From contig NC_064619.1 of assembly GCF_023898315.1 (NCBI RefSeq), positions 498,886,594-498,950,593 on the forward strand: a DNA stretch of 64,000 nt. Reading direction: 5' to 3'. Within the stretch, counting starts at the first letter, position 1; the number at the start of each line of letters is the position of its first letter. The stretch comes from Schistocerca nitens (lineage: Eukaryota > Arthropoda > Insecta > Orthoptera > Acrididae). The notes below the pieces were generated by a model. The model was not told the DNA's origin and made no database searches. It worked only from the letters and a program-made list of their open reading frames with translations. Both the position numbers and the translations under genes were made by a program. This document shows positions 8,912 through 18,799 of this stretch, piece by piece.

Positions 8912-10470
8912 GTCGACCAGTGGAAGTCGCGCAATCCAGACATAGTCGCTATATGTAAACAGTGGACCTGTTTTATCACCTCGAAATGTGATCAAAAAGA
9001 AATTCATTTACCTGGTAGTAAACTGCTAGTGGAGAAGGAAAAGCCGCAGTAACTTTCTCCTCAAGACTATTCCATGCACTGAGTTTTTCTAGTACAAGTG
9101 GACTGTATGTATTTGATGCGATATGAAGATAAGCGCTAGAAGGCCTAACACTGTGAGATTATCTCACCTGAAGATATAATTCCACTACTTAAAATAAAGA
9201 TTTAAGACAAACTTTCTAGCAAAGCACTGAAATCCGTGTTTCCAACTTCGTCACCCTATGAAGAACGAAGGGAAGTAGAGTGCATGGTAAAAGAAAAGCT
9301 TGCTACTGACAAGGAAAGACGTGCCAAAGAAAGAAAAGAGCGTGCTGTAGAAAAAAACGACGTAGTTTTCAATGCGATAGGGTCCGAAGCTGCGATGAAT
9401 GTTTTGAAAGATTTCTTGATGCCTTCAGCACGTGTTCCTAAAATAGCGCGGACATCTGGGTTTTATTTTATGAGAATAACATGGTGTCATAGCAGCAACG
9501 ACGTACATGACATAATTTACTACTAAAAAATCATCCATAAAGTACTTGAAAATGGCCTAAGGCCGACACTGTACAATCGTAAATGAAATGAAGAGAATAG
9601 CAGCTGCAGGCATCAAGAAATCTTTCTAAAAAACGATGTAAGTTAGATTTCATTTCTTCAGTGCCTGACAAAGGCAGAAAGCAGATCACACAGTCAGTTG
9701 ACTATTCTTCGAGGACAGATTCAGACTTCTCACATCATGACAGTAGCTTAGCTACAAATGTGCACTTACTATTTGGTGGAGAAGTATCCGAATAAGAAGA
9801 AGAAGAAAGAGGAGAAGAAGAAAAAGATCAAGAGCCTGGGACTTCAAAGAAGAATCAGAGGAGCTAGTAAAATATGTACCCAGATAGCTTAGCCTCAGTA
9901 ACTGAACTCTTCACGTTACCTTACTGATCACCCTTTCGTGGAGAAGAAAGTATTACTTTTGTACAAGAATTTTTAAGAGCTGTGTTCAAATTTACGAGAC
10001 GTTTCAGTTTAGTATTGTCTTGAGTAACTTGTTTACAATATAAAAATGTTACAAAAATGTTATAATGTTTCAAGTGTTTTTATTATTCAGTCATCCATTT
10101 TTATCCTGTTTATCTTAAATGGAGTTTTACCCAATTTTGTTCTAGTTAAATTGTGAATTTCTCTGTAACTAATAATCAGACAAAGTTTGATTTTGGATGG
10201 ATTATAGGTGACAACCCTACCTATGCCTTCCATTAGATGTCGCAGGAAAAGCTACCCCTCATGGACCTCAATAACAGAAAAACTGAAAATTGTTTCATCC
10301 CTCTACAATATAACTTACTACGTAAGGAAGGAAACTGGAATATATTAGCAGTGACTGGTCAGAAATGGGGTTCGTGCGAGGAGGAGGGTCTGTGACAGGC
10401 GAAGCAGCAAAGACTTTGTGACGAGAGAGCGCGTCGCACGACGTCGATTATAGATCCATAGTACACTCTA
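8912..10470. other. unassigned, with an unrecognised coding relic near 9236-9900
   Basis: A frame at 9236-9526 (96 codons, rich in Lys/Glu/Arg) and a following acidic stretch in another frame (around 9660-9870, Ser/Asp/Glu rich, ending in a run of GAAGAAGAAG) look like the tail of a former coding region, perhaps a transposon. I cannot name a family. The rest shows nothing I recognise. Confidence 0.35.
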
Positions 10471-11125
10471 GCTATGATTAAGTTATGCTCTGTGCAAAAT
10501 TCTACCAGACAGCTTCCTCTTTCATTTCTTACCCCCAATCCATATTCATCTACTATGTTTCCGTCTCTCCCTTTTCCTACTCTCGAACTCCAGTCACCCA
10601 TGACTATTAAATTTTCGTCTCCCTTCACTACCTGAATAATTTCTTTTATCTCATCATACATTTCATCAATTTCTTCATCATCTGCAGAACTAGTTAGCGT
10701 ATAAACTTGTACTACTGTAGTAGGAGTGGGCTTCGTGTCTATCTTGGTCATAATAATGCGTTCACTATGTGTTTTTGTAGTAGCTTACCCGCACTCCTGT
10801 TTTTTATTCATTATTAAACCTACTCCTGCATTACCCCTATTTGATTATGTATTTATAACCCTGTATTCACCTGACCAAAAGTATTGTTCCTCCTGCCATC
10901 GAACTTCACTATTTCTCACTATATCTAACTTTAACCTATCCATTTCCCTTTTTAAATTTTCTAACCTACCTGCCCGATTAAGGGATCTGACATTCCACGA
11001 TCCGATCCGTAGAATGCCAGCTTTCTTTCCCTGATAACGACGTCCTCCTGAGTAGTCCCTGCCCGGAGATCCGAATGGTGGACTATTTTACCTCCGGAAT
11101 ATTTTACCCAATAGGACGCCATCAT
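10471..11125 (-). pseudogene. RTE endonuclease fragment (inverted 5' piece)
   Basis: The minus strand encodes the start of the LINE endonuclease, matching residues 1 to about 215 of the intact copy. The MGDWSSRVG block is still visible, with changes in catalytic-region residues (NSS to SSR). Frameshifts break the N-terminal part near 10790 and 11030. It ends abruptly at 10471 where the homology stops. Confidence 0.75.
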
Positions 11126-11246
11126 CGTTTAACCACACAGTAAAGCTGCATGCCCTCGGGAAAAATTACGGCTGTAGCTTCCCCTTGCTTTCAGCCGTTC
11201 GCAGGACCAGCACAGCAAGGCCGTTTTGGTTAATGTTACAAGGCTT

Positions 11247-11812
11247 AAAGTAGTAAATGAGTTTTTCTATTTGGGGAGCAAAATAACTGATGATGGTCGA
11301 AGTAGAGAGGATATAAAATGTAGACTGGCAATGGCAAGAAAAGCGTTTCCGAAGAAGAGAAATTTGTTAACATCGAGTACAAGATTTAAGTGTCAGGATG
11401 TTGTTTCTGAAAGTATTTGTATGGAGTGTAGCCATGTATGGAAGTGAAACGTTTAGACAAGAAGAGAATAGAAGCTTTCGAAATGTGGTGCTACAGAAGA
11501 ATGCTGAAGATTAGATGGGTAGATCACATAACTAATGAGGAAGTATTGAACAGGATTGGGGAGAAGAGGAGTTTGTGGCACAATTTAACTAGAAGAAGGG
11601 ATCGGCTGGTAGGGCATATTCTGAGGCATCAAGGGATCACCAATTTAGAATTGGAGGGCAGCGTGGAGGATAAAAATCGTAGAGGGAGACCAAGAGATGA
11701 ATACACTAAACAGATTCAGAAGGATGTAGGTTGCAGCAGGTACTGGGTGATGAAGAAGCTTGCACCAGATAGAGTAGCATGGAGAGCTGCATCAAACCAG
11801 TCTCTGGAGTGA
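11247..11812 (+). pseudogene. RTE reverse transcriptase C-terminal fragment
   Basis: Encodes the last roughly 190 residues of the RTE-like protein (FYLGSKITDDGRSREDIKC, KKRIEAFEMWCYRRMLKIRW, RRRDRLVGHILRHQGITN). One frameshift lies near 11400-11440, where the MYGSETW block should be. The downstream frame then runs to the native stop at 11812. Not functional alone: the catalytic RT core is missing. Confidence 0.8.
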
Positions 11813-11839
11813 AGACCACAACAACAGACCATAATTCCT

Positions 11840-12280
11840 ACGCCACCAAAACGATCGTGTTTGACAATGTCCCTTTAAAGATCACGTATTTCCACCTGTC
11901 GGCATATGAGTATGTGCAGCATTGTCGCACATGGTCATATTGGGGTTCTAAATGTTATGGTGTGGGGAGGAATAATGCTGCATGGGTATGCTGATCTCCA
12001 AATAAAAAACAGTACACTCTACGGTCAATGTTATTGTAACACTGTACTTGTTCCCCATGTGTATCTTTTCAGGGCTGCATTCAGCTCTGACTTCATTTTT
12101 ATGGATGACAATGCGTGACTGCATCGGACGGCGGAGGCGGAGGAGTTCTGGAAAAAGAGGATATTCGGCGAATGGACTGGCCTGCTTGTTTCCTTAAAAC
12201 TCATCAAGTACGTGTGGGATGCTTCGGGAAGACGTATTGTAGCACGTCCACATGTACCAAACGCCATCTAACGGTTGTCA
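11840..12280 (+). pseudogene. Tc1-like transposase relic
   Basis: Central and C-terminal part of a Tc1-like transposase: VMVWGGIMLHGYADL near 11958 and FMDDNA near 12105 (second catalytic Asp block, then a stop). A decayed region follows with KYVWDASGRRIVARPH-like residues and an AGGACTTGTTGTGG end. The first catalytic Asp lies outside or was lost to the LINE insertion to its left. Confidence 0.65.
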
Positions 12281-12780
12281 ACTGCACTCTTTGAGTACAT
12301 TGCCTACCACAACAAGTCCTCACGAACCTTGTGGCCAGGATGGGAGCATTCACTGCCGTTCGTGATGATCACAATATTTAAAAACCATGTCCTGTCGTTT
12401 GTAAACGCCAAGGGACCATCATGAATAGCGGTGACTTCAGTGTAATATTATTGTTTTTGAATAAAAGCGTTATACCGACACATTGCATATTTCTTCTTTC
12501 AGGTTCCTTCTGTAGTATACCACAGCAGTTATTTCTTTGTATCGTCCTATTTTCTCGAGCTATGTTACTTGAAAGAGACACAGCATACGAAAGTTACTTT
12601 CGGCCTAAAGTTTTGCTCACCAGTGTCTAATGCCAATTACCAGTTCCCTTTCCGTCGCAATTTTGTCCACACAGGCTTCAAGCAAAGATAATCCCTTGCC
12701 TTGTGGCTAATCCAAGCTTTTTCCGATACTTGATTCAGTTACTCAGCGTGTGTACCTATTCTTCCATCCTTGATCACTGC
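12281..12780. other. probable 3' flank of the Tc1 relic, otherwise unassigned
   Basis: The first hundred bases may continue the 3' end of the Tc1 relic. No partner inverted repeat was seen and nothing else is recognised. Confidence 0.35.
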
Positions 12781-12958
12781 TCACAAGGGAACCTCCCCAT
12801 CGCACCCCCCTCAGATTTAGTTATACGTTGGCACAGTGGATAGGCCTTGAAAACCTGAACACAGATCAATCGAGAAAACAGGAAGAATTGTGTGGAACTA
12901 CGAAAAAATAAGCAAAATCTGCAAGATAGGCAACATCAAGGCCGATCTTAGCTCAGGA

Positions 12959-13027
12959 GCGCTGTGGTCCCGTGGTTAGCGTGAGCAGCTGCGGAGCGAG
13001 AGGTCCTTGGTTCAAGTCTTCCCTCCA
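12959..13027 (+). repeat. tRNA-like module in left arm
   Basis: Contains TGGTCCCGTGGTTAGCGTG (A-box-like) and, about 30 bases on, GGTTCAAGTCT (B-box-like). Spacing and order match an internal pol III promoter. The same module lies inverted in the right arm, so it is part of the terminal repeat. Confidence 0.55.
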
Positions 13028-13455
13028 GCGAAAAGTTTAATTTTTTTTCAGTTTGTGTGACAAACTCTTATGATTTCATCACTTTTTTGGGAGTGATTAT
13101 CACATCCACAAGAAAACCGAAATCGGGTAAGGTAGAAGAATCTTTTTACCCATTCGCCAATTGTACAAGTTAGGTGGGTCGACAACATATTCCTGTCATG
13201 TGACGCACATGCCGTCACCAGTGTCGTATAGAATATATCAGACGCGTTTTCCTGTCGAGGAATCGGTTGACCTATGACCTTGCGATCAAATGTTTTCGGT
13301 TCCCATTGGAGAGGCACGTCCTTTCGTCTACTAATCGCACGGTTTACCGGTGCGGTCGCAAAACACAGACACTAAACTTATTACAGTGAACAGAGACGTT
13401 AATGAACGAACGGACAGATCATAACTTTGCGAAAATAAAGAAATTAAAATTTTCG

Positions 13456-13528
13456 ACGGAGGTTAAGAATTGAACCGAGGACCTCTGGTTCCGCAGCTGC
13501 TCACGCTAACCGCGGGACCACGGCGCTC
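13456..13528 (-). repeat. tRNA-like module in right arm
   Basis: Inverse copy of the left-arm module, with GGACCTCTGGTTCCGCAGCT on the plus strand and a B-box-like block at its left end. It has slightly diverged (TTGAACCG for the left arm's GGTTCAAG complement). Confidence 0.55.
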
Positions 13529-13779
13529 CTGATCTCATTTCAGCCTTGATGTTGCCTATCTTGCGCATGGACTACTCAGTTTGTATATTTTGCTTATTTT
13601 TTCATAGTTCCACACAACTTCTTCCTGTTTTCTCGATTGATCTGTGTTCAGTTTTTCAAGGCCTATCCAGTGTGCCAACTTATCTGAGGGGGGTGCGATG
13701 GGGAGGTTCCCTTGTCAGTATTGATATCAATTGCAACGTGTGTCAAAATGAGAGGTAGTAAGACACAACTGAATTACAA

Positions 13780-14190
13780 ACATTCGCTGCGAGTGGGCAT
13801 TGATGTAAATCAATGGGGAAAATTTAAAATTTGTGCCGCACTGGGATTCGAACCCGTGTCTCCTGCTTACTACACAGTTGCTCTGATCACTTAGCCATCC
13901 GTACTCAGTGGTAATCGTAACTGCAAGGAGTACCATAGCACGCCTCCCGTCAGACCAAAATTCTTAACTTATCCACACACTACGACTGTAGTGCCCCTTG
14001 CCCCTTGCCCATTATTCTCATTACTCGCAGCATTTCATCGATTCCCGTAAGAGTTCGAGTCTGGGGTGCATCCGCATCCGCACTAGAGAGATCGTTGGCC
14101 GTCTTCGCATTAATTATATTTATGTGATGTCTATTCTTTTGGACATTTCCGAAAGAACAGGCACCACATACATGTGAGAGGTAGTAGCTG
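13780..14190 (-). mobile_element. tRNA-derived SINE, family C
   Basis: The minus strand carries a tRNA-like part with GGGTTCGAATCCCAGTGCGG, flanked by AAATTTTAAATTTTCCCCAT on one side and GATGGCTAAGTGATCAGAGC on the other. The left part of this plus-strand stretch holds a GGACATTTCCGAAAGAACAG block typical of the same repeat as I recall it. A related, more decayed copy is at 21800-22080. Confidence 0.6.
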
Positions 14191-14247
14191 ATCTTTTTCT
14201 TTCAGCCTTTTATAAACTAGGAAGAAACGGAACTAGAGCGTTCAAAG

Positions 14248-14441
14248 TTCAAATGGCTCTGAGCACTATGGGACTTAACATCTATGGTCATCAGTCCCCT
14301 AGAACTTAGAACTACTTAAACCTAACTAACCTAAGGACATCACACACATCCATGCCCGAGGCAGGATTCGAACCTGCGACCGTAGCAGTCGCGCGGCTCC
14401 GGACTGAGCGCCTAGAACCGCTAGACCACCGCGGCCGGCTG
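14248..14441 (-). mobile_element. tRNA-derived SINE, family A
   Basis: Complete family A copy on the minus strand. Target duplication GAGCGTTCAAAG (14236-14247) and GAGCGTCCAAAG (14442-14453), 11 of 12 bases alike. Confidence 0.92.
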
Positions 14442-14734
14442 GAGCGTCCAAAGTAACAAATGTTTAAGTGTCATTATTATAGAGGTGTGATTTCCCATTT
14501 TCTCTATTGTTACCGATATGTAACGTCGGTTTTGCAGAAGCAAGTAACTTATTAGACGGTAACTGCACGGTCACTTGTTGAACTGGATGGGAAGTCTATA
14601 TTTATCAGTTTATCAACTTATGTGTGAGCTGGTAGGATTATCTCCGGCATTAAAAGTCGATCCAAGGAGGATCAAGCAAACTCCCTCGCTCTCGTATCAA
14701 AAGCCAAATACAGAAACCATAACCTACCTTGGTT

Positions 14735-15170
14735 GAATTCTTCATCTAGATGTACATCTACATGGATACTCTGCAAACACACTTAAGTGCTTGGCAGAGC
14801 GTCCATCGAACCACTTCCACACTGATTCTCTATTATACCCCTCTTAAACAGCGAGTGGAAAGAAAGAACATCGATTTCTTCTGTGCGAGCTCTTATTCCC
14901 CTTACTTCATTGTGATGGTCGTTTCTCTCTGTGCAGGTCAGCGTCAAAAAAATATTTTCGCATTCAAAGAAGAAAATTGGTGACTGAAATTTCGTGAGAG
15001 GATCTCACCGCAACGAAGAACGCCTTTGTTTTAATGATTTCCATCCCAAATCCTGTATCATGTCCATGTCACTCTTTGCCCTATTTCTTGATAGTACAAA
15101 ACGTGCTGCCCTTCTTTGAACTTTCTCGATGAACTCCATTAATCACGTCTGGTGAGGATCCCACATGGCG
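14735..15170 (-). pseudogene. CR1/Jockey-like LINE, 3' coding end
   Basis: The minus strand encodes the C-terminal block of this LINE group (QRRAARFVLSRNRA-like near 15090, DMDMIQDLGWKSL near 15050, then RGIRARTEEIDVLSFHSLFK near 14870). Its 3' end is in GATGTACATCTAGA near 14740. Frameshifts are present. The 5' part is missing. Confidence 0.65.
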
Positions 15171-15362
15171 CAGCAGTTTTTCGAAAGAGGACGGACAAGC
15201 CTGCAACAGGCATTTCTAGGTATTCAGCTGAATTTACGGCCTTTAGATTTCAAACAATGGAAATTCCAGGTAGGAATATTAACCATGTAGGAAAGGACAG
15301 GATTGCTACTTACCGTAAAGAAGACGCGTCAAGTTGCAGATTGGTGCAATTAAAAGACACTC

Positions 15363-15395
15363 ATATAACGCTTTCGGTCACAGTTTTTGTCAGTA
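15363..15395 (-). ncRNA. degenerate hammerhead-like motif
   Basis: Minus strand CTGACAAAAACTGTGACCGA followed by AAGCG: a CTGANGA-like box with one changed G, a weak stem II, then GAAA. Position near the 3' end of the Penelope-like relic fits a terminal ribozyme remnant. Too degraded to expect activity. Confidence 0.35.
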
Positions 15396-15424
15396 AAAGA
15401 GAGAAACACATGATTCACACACAC

Positions 15425-15426
<2 letters not shown>

Positions 15427-15458
<32 letters not shown>
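15427..15458. repeat. CA/TG microsatellite
   Basis: Uninterrupted CA dinucleotide run on the plus strand. Confidence 0.95.
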
Positions 15459-15459
<1 letters not shown>

Positions 15460-17269
15460 AAAGCAAGCACATCTCAGGCACGCTTGACCGCCAACTCAAG
15501 GATCTTGGGCCGGAGACGTGAGATGCAAGTAGCAATCTGGAGAGGGCGGAGAATGGGAAGTGATGGTAGTGTATGGGTAAGGAAAGAAAGACGAACGCTG
15601 TCTGATGGAGTGTGCAGGAACTAGATTAGCAACAGGCGTAGCGTCAGGAGGTTGTGTGTCATGGAGGCAGAAAAAAAAGGAGAGGAGACGGGAAAGAAGA
15701 GTGAATGCGTTGGCAGAGGGCTGCAAATAAATAGGGTGGCGGACGAGAGTGGGAAGGAGATACAGGATGGAGGGGGTGGAAACTGTTGGATGGAAATTGG
15801 CGGGGATAATTAGGGGAGCGAAGAATGTGTTGTAAGGATATCTCTCATTTGCGATGTTTAGAAAAGCTAGTGGTGGAGGGCAGGTTCCAGATGGTTCAGG
15901 TAGTGAAGCATCCATTGAAATGAAGTGTGTTGTGTTCAGCGGCGTGTTGTGCCACAGGGTGGCCTACTTTGCTTTTGGCCACGGTTTGGAGGTTGCCATT
16001 GATCCTGATGGACAGCTGGTTGGTAGTCTTAAGAATATAAAAGCTGTACAATAATTGCAGCAGAGCTGCTTTTACAGGTGGCCTGCCCCTGATGGGGTAG
16101 GATACGCCTGTGACAGGACTGGACTGGAATAGGAAATGCTGGGTGGATGGATACGGCAGGTTTGACACCTGAGTCTTCAACAGAAATTGATCCCTGCGGC
16201 AAGGGTTTGGGATTCGGAGTGGCATAGGGATGAGCTAGGATGATGTGGAGTTTGGGTGGGCGATGGAACACCACTTTAGGAGTGGTTGGAAATATCTCAG
16301 AAAGGATGTCCCTCATTTCAGGGCACAGGTAATCAAAGCCATGCAAAGGATGTGGTTCAGTTGTTTGAGTCTGGGGCAGTATGAGTGATGAAGGGGACAT
16401 TCCTTTGTGGCTGGTTCTGGATGTGGAGGGAGAATTGGGGGTGTGAGGGGAAATGGCATGGTAGATCTGTTTGCAGCCCAGGTCTGGGGATAGTGCCTCT
16501 CTGTGAAGGCCTCAGTGAGACCCTCAGCATACTAAGCAAGGGAATTTTTGTCACTGCAGATACACCATCTTCAGGTGCCCAGGCTATAGGGGAGGGATGT
16601 TTTGGTACGAAAGGGATGACAGCTGTCAAAATGCAGGTTTTAAGTGGACAGATGTGTGGATGAAGCCATCGGAGAGGAGGAGGTCAACATTCAGGAAGGT
16701 GGCGTGCTGCGTGAGGAGGACCACATGAAGTGGATGGGAGAGAAGCTGTTGAGGTTGTGAAGGAATGAAGATAGGGTGTCTTGGCACTGAGTCCATATCG
16801 TGAAGATATCATCAAGGGACTTGAATCAGACTGGGGGTCTGGTGTTTTGGAAGGCTAGGAAGGTCTCTCTAGATGGCTCATAAAAAGGTTGGCATAGGAG
16901 GTGCCTGTGGTTGTGTTACAGATTTGATTATATATCTCCCTTTCAAATGAGAAGTAGTTGTGGGTTAGGATAAAGTCAGTAAGGTATATGAGGAATGAGG
17001 TAGTGGATTAGTAGTCTGAGGAAGTTGGGAAAGGCAGTGTTCAGTAGCAGTAAGCCCATGAGTATGAGGGATGCTGGAGTGTAGGAGGGTGGTGTCAACA
17101 GTGATGAGTAGGGATCCAGGAGGTAAAGGGGTGGGGATGGCGGATAATAAGTGAAGCAAGTGGTCGGTGTCTTTGTCGTGGGATGCTAAATTACGGGCAA
17201 TTGGTTAAAGGTGTTGGTCAATGATGGCAGAAATTCTTTCAATAGGGGCACATTAATCAGCCACGTTTT

Positions 17270-17430
17270 AAATTTGATTGATTTGTTGTGTAAACGAAGC
17301 TTAACGGATTCCCTTTAGCACTCATGTGGATGACTTCGCACTTTTCATTATTTCTGTTGGCAGCACCAAACAAAAAGGAGCACGTCGCTCCACCTTCCTA
17401 TATTGTCAGATGGGCTTCACCAACTGAGAG
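17270..17430 (-). pseudogene. short CR1-like LINE relic
   Basis: The plus-strand words TTTAGCACTCATGTGGATGA and CTTCGCACTTTTCATTATTT read, on the minus strand, like the RT segment upstream of the CR1-like C-terminus (compare 44690-44720). Very short and degraded. Confidence 0.35.
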
Positions 17431-17436
17431 AAGGAG

Positions 17437-18350
17437 GTGTCTACCCTAGGGACATCCCCCCGCAAAGTGAAAGTCTCTGCTACTCTCGCTGTTTACAACT
17501 TCTACCGCAGCAGGGCACCTTTCATCTATAAAATACACGCCTATGTTCGTTTAGCCGGCGGTCGAATATTGTCTCAAAAAAGTGCGTCTATTGTCTCGCA
17601 GCGTCCACTGCCTTTCAAGGACGCAGCAGCAGCGACTGTTGTAACACTCCCAGCCACCACTGCCGCCACCACCTAGGCCGCCGTATCCTTCAGTACGTTC
17701 CCACACGAGTGGGTGGACAGCAGGTCCACCAAACTGACGACGGTAGCGGCTGTGAACGGGCTGGTCCGTGGCTCCAGTCGACGGACAGGGTCGCCTGTGA
17801 TTGTGAGCCTTCAGGAATCAAAACAGAACCAGGGAGTGACGACGTAATCGGGCTGTCCCTGCCGCGGTCGTCCGTGGAACATACGAACAAGCCCACGAAA
17901 AAAAAGAAGATGCGAGAATGGAGGACGGACACCTGAGCAGAGGCCCGGACCTCACGTCTACAGAAAGCAACCTCACGGGAAATGGCGGTCTTGCGGCCTC
18001 TTAAGACGCAGCAGCAGCAGTTGCTGCTACACACCTAGGCATCACGACTGCCGCCGGGACCCCCGCCACTGTAGCAAGCCGCCTCCTTTGTCGCCGACGC
18101 CGACGCAGCTGCAGCCACCGCTCTCGCCGACGCCGATGCAGACGCCGCACAACAAGCGTGACCGCAGCTGCCCCACACGAACAGGTCAGTGACAGCAAAC
18201 CTTATAACGTATCTGGCCTCACCTTGACAGACTTACTCGCTACAGTCCATCTTAAAAAGGCTAGTATCACTGTTACTTTCAGCAAGAAAAGCGCGCTGCC
18301 CTTGGAAACGTTACTAACAGGTACCAATGGCAGTTCGAGTCATTAAAGAA
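17437..18350 (+). other. GC-rich region with broken frames, possible retroelement ORF1 or host exon
   Basis: Much more GC-rich than its surroundings. The plus strand has successive open frames (17437-17676, 17709-17936, 18158-18346) with Ala/Thr/Pro-rich and Lys-rich patches. The minus strand is Arg-rich. The pattern would suit a decayed gag/ORF1-like region, but I see no zinc knuckle or other defining motif. I do not recognise it. Confidence 0.3.
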
Positions 18351-18583
18351 AGAAATCGAAGAAAAGTTTGATGATATACGAATGCTATTTAACAGTTTGA
18401 TGAGACTGAACATCGTCAGTCGGTTAAAGAAGGAGCTATTACGGTTCTGCATTAACAACTTGGTGAGTTGTGGAAAGAAAGTGATGCTAATACTGACAAA
18501 TTCAGCAGAAAATCCAAAGTAGAAACGGCTAATTTAATAACAGTAACTACTATTTTCAATTTTTAGGTTACTTACGCTCGAAA

Positions 18584-18616
18584 TAAACCGGAAGAATGCT
18601 CAATATATTGTATTTA
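18584..18616 (+). repeat. left arm of a 33-bp inverted repeat
   Basis: TAAACCGGAAGAATGCTCAA and the following 13 bases match the reverse complement of 21049-21081 at 31 of 33 positions. The Tc1 element at 18617 begins exactly at the TA that ends this arm. Confidence 0.8.
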
Positions 18617-18799
18617 CACTACTGGCCATTAAAATTGATACACCTAGAAGAAATGCAGATGATAAACGGGTACTCCTTGGACAAATATATTATACTAGAA
18701 CTGACATGTGATTACATTTGCAAGCAGTTTGGGTGCATAGATCCTGAGAAATCAGTACCCAGAAGAACCACCTCTGGCCGTAATAACTGCCTTCATACG

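Larger units (their letters stand above)
10471..11826. mobile_element. RTE-like LINE copy with inverted 5' part
   Basis: Two pieces of the same family as 2883-6167 lie head to head. Bases 10471-11243 are the 5' untranslated region and endonuclease on the minus strand. Bases 11244-11826 are the RT C-terminal part and 3' end on the plus strand, ending in CAACAACAG. They meet inside ACAAGG|CTTAAAG with at most one shared base. About 1.7 kb of the middle of the element is missing. The order (inverted 5' piece, then 3' piece) fits twin priming. Confidence 0.8.
12784..13714. mobile_element. non-autonomous element with about 250-bp inverted repeats
   Basis: Starts CAAGGGAACCTCCCCATCGC and ends in the inverse of the same sequence. 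The two arms (12784 to about 13035 and about 13450 to 13714) match over most of their length. TCA lies on both sides (12781-12783 and 13715-13717) as an apparent 3-bp target duplication. The centre has no transposase. A 3-bp duplication would suit a Harbinger-like or CACTA-like parent, but the terminal sequence does not let me decide. Confidence 0.85.
15240..17260 (-). pseudogene. decayed Penelope-like reverse transcriptase and 3' region
   Basis: On the minus strand, FKSLDDIFTIW at 16793-16827 resembles the (Y/L)VDDIFTIW catalytic motif of Penelope-like RTs, followed by a DTLSSFLHNLNSFSPIHF block of the right kind. Frames at 16029-16629 continue with family-like sequence but are broken by stops. 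Further 3' lie a proline-rich stretch, a CA/TG microsatellite and a degenerate hammerhead-like motif (15363-15395). The family assignment rests on the RT motif plus the hammerhead-like end and is not certain. Confidence 0.5.

Noticed and set aside
13456-13528. A functional tRNA gene
   Set aside because: The tRNA-like words lie inside terminal repeats and there is no full cloverleaf, so it is listed only as a tRNA-like module.
17690-18034. Minus-strand 114-codon frame with a Phe/Val-rich patch as a possible membrane protein
   Set aside because: The patch comes from a poly-A stretch of the plus strand. No start context or conserved domain is seen, and another frame is equally open.
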